NCBI GenBank assembly: GCA_021808875.1
Contig: JAKBAU010000004.1
Span: 1 to 45,732, forward strand
Direction of reading: 5' to 3'
Source: Pseudomonadota bacterium
Lineage (GTDB): Bacteria > Pseudomonadota > Alphaproteobacteria > Micropepsales > Micropepsaceae
Length of the DNA: 45,732 nt
In this document: piece by piece, positions 33,821 to 40,942 of the stretch
How positions within the stretch are numbered: position 1 is the first letter of the stretch
How the letters are laid out: the number at the start of each line of letters is the position of its first letter
Position numbers and translations under genes: made by a program
Notes under the pieces: model-generated
What the model saw: the letters and a program-made list of their open reading frames with translations, nothing else
What the model was told of the DNA's origin: nothing
Database searches by the model: none

Positions 33821-33828
33821 TTGCTTCG

Positions 33829-34140
33829 TCAGGCCCGGGCCCGCCGTTCCCAGAGCAGGTTGTAACCGCCCTCATTGCTTTCGACGAGCGCGGCATAAAG
33901 CGGCGCTTCGAAAGTGGGATCATCCAGCTTGACCGAGAGGTAATCGTTGCCGGATTCGGAAGTCTTTTGCCAAGCTGCCCCGACTTCAGCCTTGCCGGTG
34001 AAGACCCGATATGCAGGGGCTTCGGGAGAGGTCTGATTGGCATTCGGAACGAGCGTAACGCCGGCGCTGATGGTGAGGGTGTGGATCTTCCCGGTATATT
34101 TGCCGTCGGACTGAAGAGTGAAGGTGCCGATGATCGCCAT
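33829..34140 (-). CDS. DUF736 family protein
   Basis: 103 residues from the ATG at 34140, with AAGGAG 9 nt upstream. The family is recognised from MAIIGTFTLQSDGKYTGKIH, TLTISAGVTLVPNANQTSPE APAYRVF and the ending GGYNLLWERRARA. DUF736 proteins are small beta-rich proteins found almost only on alphaproteobacterial plasmids and conjugative islands; function is unknown. A structured element (34197-34344) ends 56 nt before the start codon. A broken second copy of the C-terminus lies at 34630-34674 on the other strand. Confidence 0.9.
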   Translation of the reverse strand: MAIIGTFTLQSDGKYTGKIHTLTISAGVTLVPNANQTSPEAPAYRVFTGKAEVGAAWQKTSESGNDYLSVKLDDPTFEAPLYAALVESNEGGYNLLWERRARA

Positions 34141-34196
34141 GGTGTAAACTCCTTTGTTGCTCGGGCCGCCTATCGGCCTCGATGGCACGATGAAAT

Positions 34197-34344
34197 GCCG
34201 GGGGCCGGAGGCTGGGCACCGCGCCGCGGCCGCAGCGCAGCGGAGGACCGAAGGCAGCGGTTATTTTGTTTCGCGAGGAATGGGAGCGCCAGCGAGCAGG
34301 GGAAAATAATCGCTGACGAGGTTGCCCAGCCTCCGGTCCCCGGC
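34197..34344 (-). promoter_or_regulatory. Conserved structured leader element, copy 1 (upstream of DUF736)
   Basis: A 148-nt element closed by a 22-bp outer stem (34197-34218 with 34323-34344; the single deviation is a G-T pair). An inner stem AGCGGTTATTTT (34256-34267) pairs with AAAATAATCGCT (34303-34314), again with one wobble. It shares AGCGCAGCGGAGGACC (34234), TATTTT (34262), TTCGCGA (34270), GGAAAATA (34301) and CGAGGTTGC (34317) with copy 2 at 40681-40832, at offsets within 2 nt. It ends 56 nt before the DUF736 ATG. Seen directly; role as RNA leader or single-strand promoter is inference. Confidence 0.75.
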
Positions 34345-34629
34345 AATCGTGCCCATGAGAGAGGCCGTTAGGTGGCCCGGGCAATAAAGGACGAGCCCCA
34401 GCGCAACAGAGGTGGCTTTTTATCAGGCTGACGGTATCGGCCGGGAAGCGATACTGCCCACGTCCGCACTGGCACACAACGCTTGAATGCTGAACAGACC
34501 TCTCCGCACCCTATCCTGGGCCAGGGGCAGAAGGCCAATCTGGGTTGCTCCAAAAGACATGAAGCCATTGGGTTACCATGGGCAAGATCATCCCCACGAG
34601 TACCCGTTCCTGCGCACGTCACGATAGCA

Positions 34630-34674
34630 GAGAGTGGTTACAACTTGCTCTGGGAACGGCGGGTTCGGAACTGA
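34630..34674 (+). pseudogene. Remnant of a second DUF736 gene (C-terminus only)
   Basis: The plus strand ends ...ESGYNLLWERRVRN-stop at 34674, almost the same as the DUF736 ending GGYNLLWERRARA encoded at 33829 on the minus strand. The DNA from GGTTACAAC at 34636 to the TGA matches the intact gene's end with few changes. Upstream the frame no longer looks like DUF736, so a copy was lost or truncated in inverted orientation. It marks a recombination boundary beside the hydrolase/LysR block. Bases 34345-34629 and 34675-34764 hold no other gene I can support. Confidence 0.7.
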
Positions 34675-34764
34675 CTAAGTCGGGTATCGGACATTCCCTT
34701 TCTGGCGATGCTGGGCCGTAAGGAGAATTTCCGCTATGGAGTTAGGACGCAGGTAAGCGGACGT

Positions 34765-34794
34765 GGGCACAGTCTTCACACGGGGACTGTGCCC
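34765..34794. terminator. Hairpin after the hydrolase operon
   Basis: GGGCACAGTC (34765-34774) pairs perfectly with GACTGTGCCC (34785-34794). It lies just beyond the stop of the minus-strand hydrolase ending at 34801. There is no T-run on either side, so this is a terminator-like or transcript-stabilising hairpin. Confidence 0.45.
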
Positions 34795-34800
34795 AATCGC

Positions 34801-35763
34801 TTACGCAGCGGGTTCCATAACTCGGGAGACGACGGCTTCACCAAGATGCTCGGTGAAGAAGGGAATGATGCGGTCCAGTGCAATGCCGGTCGGCATCGGA
34901 TTGTCATAGAGGTCATAATGTGACCAGCCTTCGACCACGACCAATTCCTTGTGCTTCGATGCGGCACGACCGTAGATTTCCATCCCGTCGCGATAGGCGC
35001 CAAAGCCTCCGGGCTTATCACCAAATACCACCATCATCGGTTGGGTCAGCAGCGTTTCGGCGAAGGCAAAAGCATCCCATGCTATGGCTGGTGCGGCATG
35101 CGAAACGAGCATCCGCGTGCCCGATCCTTCGGCCGGGCAACGGTTGCGGTAATAGTCGGTCGCCTCCAGCACATCGATGTCGGTGATGCCGGCGGCCTTA
35201 CCATCTTCGACGCTGGCAGGTAGGAAGATGTTGATCTGTTCTTCCGCTCCCCCGTTCTCGGCAGTGCGTTGTGCGGCCATGCCTTCGAGTGCACCAACCG
35301 GATCGAAGTTGCTGAACCCTTCACGCATCAGCCGTCCGAAGTTCACGCCCGTAATGCTGACCAACGCCTTGATCCGCTTGTCGATGATTGTGGCCTTGAT
35401 TGAATAGCCGCCACCGCCGCAGATGCCGAGAATGCCAATGCGGTTAGGATCGACATAAGGCAGAGACTGAGCGTAATCGATGACGTCTCGATAATCCTTG
35501 ACCCGCTGCTCGGGATCTTCGACCCAGCGCGGTACACCACCGCTGCCACCTTGGAAACTGGCATCGGGTACGATGACGACGAACCCAGCTTTGGCCAATG
35601 CTGCGCCATAGACGTTACCAGCAGTCTGCTCCTTGCAGCTACCGATTGGATGGTTCGAAACCACCGTCGGATAGCGCTTGCTAGCATCAAAGTTGGGCGG
35701 GAAGTGAATATTTGCGGCAATATCCCAATACATGCCGGGATTGCGAATGCTCACGCTTTCCAT
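34801..35763 (-). CDS. Alpha/beta hydrolase (dienelactone-hydrolase-like), paralog A
   Basis: 320 residues from the ATG at 35763, with AGGAGA 6 nt upstream. Alpha/beta-hydrolase features: YPTVVSNHPIGSCKEQTAGN VYGAALAKAGFVVIVPDASF, the nucleophile elbow GILGICGGGGYSIKA with Cys115, MMVVFGDKPGG (acid region) and VVEGWSHYDLYD (His). A Cys nucleophile is known in dienelactone hydrolases; most relatives use Ser. The closest general group is the YcjY/DLH-type hydrolases. It follows paralog B by 46 bp on the same strand; the operon is divergent from a LysR gene. Substrate unknown. Confidence 0.85.
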   Translation of the reverse strand: MESVSIRNPGMYWDIAANIHFPPNFDASKRYPTVVSNHPIGSCKEQTAGNVYGAALAKAGFVVIVPDASFQGGSGGVPRWVEDPEQRVKDYRDVIDYAQSLPYVDPNRIGILGICGGGGYSIKATIIDKRIKALVSITGVNFGRLMREGFSNFDPVGALEGMAAQRTAENGGAEEQINIFLPASVEDGKAAGITDIDVLEATDYYRNRCPAEGSGTRMLVSHAAPAIAWDAFAFAETLLTQPMMVVFGDKPGGFGAYRDGMEIYGRAASKHKELVVVEGWSHYDLYDNPMPTGIALDRIIPFFTEHLGEAVVSRVMEPAA

Positions 35764-35809
35764 GAGTTTCTCCTGCGGTATCGATAGTTCTATGCGTTGA
35801 TAGCGTCCG

Positions 35810-36757
35810 TTACTCGGCCGCTTGTTTCGCGGCGACGCCAACCGAAAGTTTGCTTTGGAAGAATGGCGCCAGAACCGAAACGGCCTCTTCGACAAATTTC
35901 TGGCCATCATAGAGGTCCATGTGATTGGCGCCCTCGACGATATGGAAGGATTTGTCGGTACTGGCGGCACGATCGAACAGGTCGTCACTCATCCACTTAC
36001 TACCGGCGACGCTGCCCGCAACGATCTGGATCGGTTGGGTCAGGTAAACATCGGCCATGTGATAGGCGTCATAGGTGATGATCTGGTTCAGGCTGCGCAG
36101 CGTCGCGAAACCCGGTGCGGTGGGATATTCGGCGCGCGGTGTATGGTAATATTCCCAAGCTTGGCGCAGCTCCTCGTTCGGCGCATCTTTCTCGGTTAGT
36201 GGCGCCAGCGGCATCGTCGCATAGCCCTTATCCCCGGCGTCCGAGGTCCGGGCGTTTGATCCAGCTTCGACATAGGGCAGCGCGTCGATGGATTTGACGT
36301 TGTTTTCCCAGCCGTTGCGGAACATTGAACCAATATTGACGGCGCTCACCGTTCCGATCGCCTTGATGCGGCGATCCTGGATCGCGGCATTAGCCGTGTA
36401 GCCCGCGCCGGCGCAGATGCCCATTGCACCGATCCGCTCCCTATCCACATAAGGCAGAGTGGTGAGGTAATCGATGATGGCACTGACGTCCTCGGTGCGG
36501 ATATAAGGATTTTCGAGCTGGCGCGGCGCGCCGCCGCTCTCGCCCTGATAGGAAGCGTCATAGGCGATGGTGATGAAGCCCTGCTTGGCAAGCTTCCGCG
36601 CATAGGTGCCTGCAGTCTGTTCCTTCACGCCACCGCCTGGATGTGACACGACGATCGCCGGATAGCTCTTCGTCTCGTCGAAGCCTTCGGGGAAGTTAAT
36701 CACGGCCGACATGACAATCGTCGTGTTGTTCGTGTTATCGAAGCTGATCTTGCCCAT
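35810..36757 (-). CDS. Alpha/beta hydrolase (dienelactone-hydrolase-like), paralog B
   Basis: 315 residues from the ATG at 36757, with AAAGGA upstream; the frame extends further but the extra part overlaps the LysR gene and does not look coding. It shares the plan of paralog A with the same spacing: YPAIVVSHPGGGVKEQTAGT, then FITIAYDASYQGESGG, the elbow GAMGICAGAGY with Cys115, and IVEGANHMDLYDG for the His. Residue 115 is Cys in both, so this is a duplicated pair. First gene of the operon, divergent from LysR across 142 bp, and probably its regulatory target. Reaction not predictable. Confidence 0.85.
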   Translation of the reverse strand: MGKISFDNTNNTTIVMSAVINFPEGFDETKSYPAIVVSHPGGGVKEQTAGTYARKLAKQGFITIAYDASYQGESGGAPRQLENPYIRTEDVSAIIDYLTTLPYVDRERIGAMGICAGAGYTANAAIQDRRIKAIGTVSAVNIGSMFRNGWENNVKSIDALPYVEAGSNARTSDAGDKGYATMPLAPLTEKDAPNEELRQAWEYYHTPRAEYPTAPGFATLRSLNQIITYDAYHMADVYLTQPIQIVAGSVAGSKWMSDDLFDRAASTDKSFHIVEGANHMDLYDGQKFVEEAVSVLAPFFQSKLSVGVAAKQAAE

Positions 36758-36899
36758 TTGCAATTTCCTTTGGTTGAAATCTTGCTGCCCGGCGCGATGG
36801 GCCATGAGAAATCGCCCTTGCCGATGGACATTATCTAGGACAAAATCATTAAGTGGATTAGACGGATAATTAATATTGAGCCTATCATTGAGGTGATTA
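36758..36899. promoter_or_regulatory. Divergent control region of hydrolase operon and lysR
   Basis: 142 bp between divergent genes. The half near lysR is AT-rich, with repeated ATTAA/TTAAT pieces: ATTAA at 36848, TTAAT at 36870 and ATTAATG at the lysR start. These could form LysR-type dyads (T-N11-A), but no single site stands out. LysR proteins usually bind such intergenic regions; binding here is inference. Confidence 0.5.
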
Positions 36900-37793
36900 A
36901 TGCGGCGAGATGAGATTGCCGATCTGGCGGCTTTTGTCGTAGTCGCCGAAGAACGAAGCTTTACCAAGGCAGCCGTTCGCCTGGGAATGGCACAATCAGC
37001 GCTCAGCCAGATTGTGCGGCGGATCGAGGAGCGGCTGGGAATGCGGCTTTTGTCGCGCACGACGCGCAGCGTGGCACCCACTGAGGCGGGCGAGCGGTTG
37101 ATTGCGACGCTCGGCCCCATGCTGCACGATCTGGACCGTGCAGTTGCCTCGCTCGGCGAATTGCGCGACCGGCCAACTGGAACGATCCGCCTCACCACCG
37201 TAGAGCACGCCGCCAAAACGATCATCGTTCCAGCCATGAAGCGGCTGCTTCCCGATAATCCTGACATCAAAGTTGAGATTACCATCGACTACGGTCTCGC
37301 CGATATCGTAACCGACCGCTTCGACGCGGGCGTCAGGTTGGGCGGAGAGATCGCTAAGGACATGATCGCTGTACGAATTGGCCCGGATACTCCGATGGCG
37401 ATCGTTGGGTCACCAGACTATCTTCGTCTGCATCAGGCTCCCGTGTCTCCAGCGCAACTCATTGATCATCGAGCCGTTAATTTGCGGTTGCCGAGTTCCG
37501 GCACGCTGAACGGCTGGCGGCTGATGCGCGGCGGGCGCGAAACGCGGGTGCGCATTGACGGCCCGCTTGTCTTCAATACCATCGATCTGATCCTGGATGC
37601 CGCCCTTGATGGCTATGGTCTTGCTTATCTACCGCTCGATCAGGTTCAACCCTACCTCGAAGTTGGACGGCTAACACGCGTGCTCGGCAAGTTCACACCT
37701 GACCTGCCAGGGTATCATCTGTACTATCCAAACCGACGGCACGCATCTGCTGCTTTTCGACTCTTTGTGGAGACGCTCAGGTTCAAAGAGTGA
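36900..37793 (+). CDS. LysR-family transcriptional regulator
   Basis: 297 residues. The N-terminal winged HTH reads DLAAFVVVAEERSFTKAAVR LGMAQSALSQIVRRIEERLG MRLLSRTTRSVAPTEAGERL, the standard LysR signature (residues 8-67). The effector-binding domain follows (TGTIRLTTVEHAAKTIIVPA to GYGLAYLPLDQVQPYLEVGR). Full length. The ATG at 36900 is preceded by GAGG. It most likely regulates the divergent hydrolase pair in response to a small aromatic or ester-type compound; the effector cannot be told from sequence. Confidence 0.92.
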   Translation: MRRDEIADLAAFVVVAEERSFTKAAVRLGMAQSALSQIVRRIEERLGMRLLSRTTRSVAPTEAGERLIATLGPMLHDLDRAVASLGELRDRPTGTIRLTTVEHAAKTIIVPAMKRLLPDNPDIKVEITIDYGLADIVTDRFDAGVRLGGEIAKDMIAVRIGPDTPMAIVGSPDYLRLHQAPVSPAQLIDHRAVNLRLPSSGTLNGWRLMRGGRETRVRIDGPLVFNTIDLILDAALDGYGLAYLPLDQVQPYLEVGRLTRVLGKFTPDLPGYHLYYPNRRHASAAFRLFVETLRFKE

Positions 37794-37886
37794 GCGGGCA
37801 GGCAGCGCCCCCCCTTTATCCTATGTCTGCTGTCGGGTGCGTCGAAACTAGGCTGCGACGGCAATAATGGGCGCATTTCCACCCAA

Positions 37887-38204
37887 TCACAGGTCCGCTG
37901 CTTTCAGAACAGCAACCCAATCCTGGCCACCCCCCAGCAAGCGCAAGATGTCCACCCCATCAGCCGAGTCCCTGAAAATGATCAGGTGGCTTTCGTGGGT
38001 GTGTATCCGCACCGGTGGCGTAAATTCGCTACGTTCTCGGGCCAGCGTCGGCATGGATGCAATTACCTCAAAGGCTTGAACTAACTCGTCGATATACTTA
38101 TCGGCCTGCTCAACCCCCCATCTTTCCGCTGTGTATCTCCAAGTGTCGTCCAGGTCTTCGAGTACTCGCGGTGATAGACGATAGCGTCCGGCATCACCGG
38201 ACAA
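37887..38204 (-). CDS. parE: ParE-type toxin of a type II toxin-antitoxin pair
   Basis: 105 residues if started at the TTG at 38204, with GGGAG 7 nt upstream. There is no nearby in-frame ATG, and a start further up would run into non-coding-looking sequence. ParE/RelE fold pattern: RYRLSPRVLEDLDDTWRYTA ERWGVEQADKYIDELVQAFE, then SEFTPPVRIHTHESHLIIFR and VDILRLLGGGQDW. ParE toxins inhibit gyrase or, as RelE-like forms, cleave mRNA. It overlaps parD by 11 bp. The weak TTG start would keep toxin below antitoxin. Confidence 0.85.
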   Translation of the reverse strand: MSGDAGRYRLSPRVLEDLDDTWRYTAERWGVEQADKYIDELVQAFEVIASMPTLARERSEFTPPVRIHTHESHLIIFRDSADGVDILRLLGGGQDWVAVLKAADL

Positions 38205-38439
38205 TGTGGCGCTCCCGCATCCGAAGCTTGAATTCGGCCGGATCAAAGGGCACTGACGTCCCGCTTTCCAACCCCTCAGTGATAGCAGCCTGCAAGGTAG
38301 CAATTGCTTCCCGCCGCTGTTGATCTTTGCGGATCAGGTCGCGGATGTAATCGCTCGCGTTACCATATAGGCCGTCCTCAGCTTGCCGTTCGACCCACGC
38401 CTTCATAACGTCGGGCAGTGATACGTTCATCGTCGCCAT
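38194..38439 (-). CDS. parD: ParD-type antitoxin (ribbon-helix-helix)
   Basis: 81 residues from the ATG at 38439 (AGGAG 7 nt upstream). MATMNVSLPDVMKAWVERQA and GNASDYIRDLIRKDQQRRE show the CopG/ParD ribbon-helix-helix; the acidic/Arg C-terminus (SVPFDPAEFKLRMRERHIVR) is the ParE-wrapping tail. It neutralises ParE and represses the operon. A sigma-70 promoter (38460-38489) and an 8-bp inverted repeat (38494-38523) lie directly upstream. Confidence 0.9.
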   Translation of the reverse strand: MATMNVSLPDVMKAWVERQAEDGLYGNASDYIRDLIRKDQQRREAIATLQAAITEGLESGTSVPFDPAEFKLRMRERHIVR

Positions 38440-38459
38440 GAGGTTCTCCTTATCAAAGG

Positions 38460-38489
38460 ACAATACCATCAATCATAAAAGTTTGTCAA
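38460..38489 (-). promoter_or_regulatory. parDE promoter
   Basis: On the minus strand TTGACA (38489-38484), an 18-bp spacer and TATTGT (38465-38460), placing the start of transcription about 10-15 bp before the parD ATG at 38439. This is a near-consensus -35 and an acceptable -10. Confidence 0.6.
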
Positions 38490-38493
38490 AATT

Positions 38494-38523
38494 CTTGGCA
38501 TTTTTTGCCATGATCATGCCAAG
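38494..38523. promoter_or_regulatory. Inverted repeat upstream of the parDE promoter
   Basis: CTTGGCAT (38494-38501) and ATGCCAAG (38516-38523) form a perfect inverted repeat around 14 bp that also contains TGATCA. It lies just upstream of the -35 and could be the ParD operator or part of the upstream control of the plus-strand gene at 38662. Confidence 0.45.
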
Positions 38524-38661
38524 CCGCCTATTCCCGCAGGGCACCCCACTGAGCCACTCCCTGTCGAGCCGGACGCGATACACAACTCCAGATTTTGGGA
38601 AAATTGACTCAGATTTCACATATGCATGGGCGAGTAGTTTATCGCGACCTATATTCAGCCC

Positions 38662-38907
38662 ATGAAAAAGACCACCCCCAGCCATTCGGTGCTCGGCAAT
38701 GTCGAAAATGAGGAAGAAACGGGACGTCTGGATACGCAGGCTGAAGCGGATATCGCCACTGGGCGAACGGTCAGCCACGAACGGGCAAAAGCCTGGCTCG
38801 ATGCCAGACTTCGTGGCGAAAAATTGCCGTCACCCACTTCGGACACTGATCGGGAACTCCCCTCTAGACCATCCGCGCAGCCGCAAGGAGGCAACAAGCA
38901 AGGCTGA
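38662..38907 (+). CDS. Antitoxin-like small protein (orphan)
   Basis: 81 residues. The centre EADIATGRTVSHERAKAWLD ARLRGEK matches by eye the segment EADIaAGRvvsHeeVxxWL found in small antitoxins and regulators paired with ParE/RelE toxins. The N-terminus is polar and acidic; the tail is Ser/Pro/Gln-rich. No matching toxin follows: the downstream gene is a convergent NERD protein overlapping its last 44 bp. It may be an orphan antitoxin or act on the ParE next door. Family is tentative. Confidence 0.55.
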   Translation: MKKTTPSHSVLGNVENEEETGRLDTQAEADIATGRTVSHERAKAWLDARLRGEKLPSPTSDTDRELPSRPSAQPQGGNKQG

Positions 38908-39577
38908 CGGCGCTCCCCACCCATAGCGCGCGCGCAGGATCGAACCGGCGCGCATGTGACATCCAGCGCTGATGCCGGCAGCCCAGGGCGGCCTGTCCCC
39001 AGGCAGCCTTGCGCCGGCTCAATTCTTCAAATGCACATGCAATGCGCCCCGCTTGCGGCCCCGGCGGCCCGAGAAAAGCCGGGAGACTGGCAAGTGGTAA
39101 AATGTGCCCTGCCAGTTCAGACGGCACCTGCAGAAACCCGGCCGAGACGACAAGCGGCGTCACTGGCACTCGACACAGCGCGCTGATGACGTCGGCGTGA
39201 GTCTGGTTCTGGAGTAAGGGGTTGTAGGTTGTGATGGGATCGCGGCCGCGCGGCCGGTGCAATATCCATTTCTGGTCCCCTGCCCTCCCCTCGATCCATC
39301 CTCGCCAAGTTTTCGTCTCCAGCACAAACAACCGGCCCTGGCCACATACGACATGATCGATCTGATGCGTTCCTCGGCCCAGCTGCACCGTTAAATCGGT
39401 CAGCACAGAGTAGCCCGCCTGGGTCAGTGCCCGCGCAACCCGTTGCTCGCCGCTATTGCCATGCTGGACGGCCCGGTCACTGCTTTTCCGGCGCCGCGGC
39501 CCCAACCACAGCGCGCCGGCAGCACAAGCGAGGTAGGCGATGAAGAACACCGCAACGATGAGGCTACCGGTGAGCAC
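38864..39577 (-). CDS. Membrane-anchored NERD (nuclease-related domain) protein
   Basis: 237 residues from a GTG at 39577 with GGAGG 10 nt upstream; the longer frame to 39805 looks non-coding. N-terminal membrane helix (LTGSLIVAVFFIAYLACAAG), then a NERD domain: GEQRVARALTQAGYSVLTDL, GTHQIDHVVCGQGRLFVLET KTWRGWIEG with the Asp and Glu-x-Lys of a restriction-like nuclease, and a second membrane helix at the end (ALWVGSAVSLACCLLAAARM). A Cys-rich bit (GCRHQRW) precedes it. NERD proteins are proposed to process DNA; a membrane location suggests action on incoming or phage DNA. The 3' end overlaps the convergent small gene. Confidence 0.8.
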   Translation of the reverse strand: MLTGSLIVAVFFIAYLACAAGALWLGPRRRKSSDRAVQHGNSGEQRVARALTQAGYSVLTDLTVQLGRGTHQIDHVVCGQGRLFVLETKTWRGWIEGRAGDQKWILHRPRGRDPITTYNPLLQNQTHADVISALCRVPVTPLVVSAGFLQVPSELAGHILPLASLPAFLGPPGPQAGRIACAFEELSRRKAAWGQAALGCRHQRWMSHARRFDPARALWVGSAVSLACCLLAAARMV

Positions 39578-39650
39578 GTGAAGTCTACCTCCCTGTGCGA
39601 GTGATCTTGGGATAGAGAGGGTGCCTTCATCGTGGGTAGAAATAGAAAAG

Positions 39651-39680
39651 TCTGCAATGTTATATTGCAGATTTTTCTTT
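39651..39680. terminator. Bidirectional rho-independent terminator
   Basis: TCTGCAAT (39651-39658) pairs with ATTGCAGA (39664-39671) around GTTAT. On the plus strand it is followed by TTTTTCTTT; on the minus strand by CTTTTCTATTTC. It lies 17-46 bp beyond the DUF2493 stop and probably ends the helicase/Toprim/DUF2493 transcript before the NERD gene. Confidence 0.8.
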
Positions 39681-39696
39681 CGGAACGAGGCGGCGC

Positions 39697-40626
39697 TTAT
39701 GCGCCGCCGAATGCCCAGACCGGGATACCAAGTTTCCGCGCTTTGTCCGCGAGATTGTCCTGGATGCCGGTACCGGGAAAGTGAAGAAGACCGATCGGCA
39801 GGCATTGCAGCATCACGTCATTGCGTTTGAACGGTGCCGCCTTATTGTGCTTCGTCCAATCCGGCTTGAAGGCGATTTGCGGCACCTTGCGATTGTCGGC
39901 CCAGGCGGCAGCGATGCGTTCCGCGCCTTTCGGGCTGCCACCGTGCAGCAGCACCATGTCCGGATGCTTGCCGTGGACGCGGTCGAGCTGGTGCCAGATC
40001 GTCTGATGGTCGTTGAAATCGAGTCCACCGGTGAAGGCCACCTTCGGGCCCGCGGGCAAAAGCACTTGGTTGTCGGCGCGTTTCTTGGCCGCGATGTAAT
40101 CCCGGCTGTCGATCATCGAAGCGGTGAGATTCCGGTGATTGACCTTTGATCCGCTGCGCGGCCGCCAGGCCATGTGAGCGTGAGTCTCGAATTGTTCGGC
40201 GGCATGATCGCGCATCAGCTCGAAAACGTCGCGCCGTTCGAGCATTGTCTGGCCTTCAGCCGTGAGCCGCTCCAATTCGACGGATTTCACCTCGCTGCCA
40301 TCCTGCTCCCGCTGCGAGCGCTGCTGTGCCAGCTCGTTTGTGTCGAGTTCGCGTTCAATCCTGTCGACGGCGCGATGAAAGATATTCACGGTGGACCAGA
40401 GCAAATCTTCAAGGTCGGGTTCGAGGCGGGTGTCCGTCAGCCCCACGACGAGGGCATCGAAAATATCCGCGATGCTGCCGGCAAGGATTTGCGCATCGGG
40501 AAGTGGCCTGGGGTCAGGTTCATCGTGGAAGGGACGATGGCCATAAAGCTGGAGTTCGGTGAGCACCCGGTCGGTTTGAGAGGATTGGTGATGGGGTTCA
40601 AAATCATCGGCATGGTTCTGGGTCAT
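39697..40626 (-). CDS. DUF2493 family protein (SLOG-like)
   Basis: 309 residues from the ATG at 40626; an ATG at 40671 would add 15 residues but would come within about 10 nt of the structured leader. The C-terminal DUF2493 domain is clear: KVAFTGGLDFNDHQTIWHQL, DMVLLHGGSPKGAERIAAAW ADNRKVPQIAFKPDW, and MLQCLPIGLLHFPGTGIQDN LADKARKLGIPVWAFGG. This is a SLOG/YspA-type Rossmann fold thought to bind nucleotide-like ligands. The N-terminal 200 residues are helical with ERDVFELMRDHAAEQFETHA. Such proteins are common on alphaproteobacterial plasmids beside DUF736 and Toprim genes; function unknown. Confidence 0.88.
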   Translation of the reverse strand: MTQNHADDFEPHHQSSQTDRVLTELQLYGHRPFHDEPDPRPLPDAQILAGSIADIFDALVVGLTDTRLEPDLEDLLWSTVNIFHRAVDRIERELDTNELAQQRSQREQDGSEVKSVELERLTAEGQTMLERRDVFELMRDHAAEQFETHAHMAWRPRSGSKVNHRNLTASMIDSRDYIAAKKRADNQVLLPAGPKVAFTGGLDFNDHQTIWHQLDRVHGKHPDMVLLHGGSPKGAERIAAAWADNRKVPQIAFKPDWTKHNKAAPFKRNDVMLQCLPIGLLHFPGTGIQDNLADKARKLGIPVWAFGGA

Positions 40627-40680
40627 GATTGTTGCCCTCGTCGGATCAGCCGCGCCCATCGCGGCCTTCATGGCGACGAA

Positions 40681-40832
40681 GGCGGCGGGCGGAACGGATT
40701 TGCACCCGCAGGGCCGAAGCGCAGCGGAGGACCTCGGGGAGCGGGTATTTTGCTTCGCGATGTAAAGGCGGGCTTGCCCGCCGACGGAAAATACCCGCCC
40801 TCCGAGGTTGCATATCCGGACCGCTTGCCGCC
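40681..40832 (-). promoter_or_regulatory. Conserved structured leader element, copy 2 (upstream of DUF2493)
   Basis: A 152-nt element. The outer stem pairs 40681-40704 with 40809-40832 in blocks GGCGGC/GCCGCC, CGG/CCG, CGGAT/ATCCG and TGCA/TGCA with symmetric mismatches. A perfect inner stem GCGGGTATTTT (40741-40751) pairs with AAAATACCCGC (40788-40798); ACCTCGG (40731) pairs with CCGAGGT (40802); and a GGCGGGC/GCCCGCC hairpin caps the loop (40767-40782). The shared sequence blocks and their offsets match copy 1. It ends 54 nt before the DUF2493 ATG, almost the same distance as copy 1 from DUF736. Confidence 0.75.
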
Positions 40833-40942
40833 CGATCGCCCTCTTGGAAGGCCGTGGGGGCGGCCGCGCCGGCGCGGGGAACTTTGCCCCTAATCAACCG
40901 ATGATAATGGTACGCTGACCGCCGTCCCGCTCAATGGCCGGG

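Noticed and set aside
38473..38778. 101-codon minus-strand frame upstream of parD
   Set aside because: It overlaps the parDE control region and the antitoxin-like gene on the other strand; no family or ribosome site.
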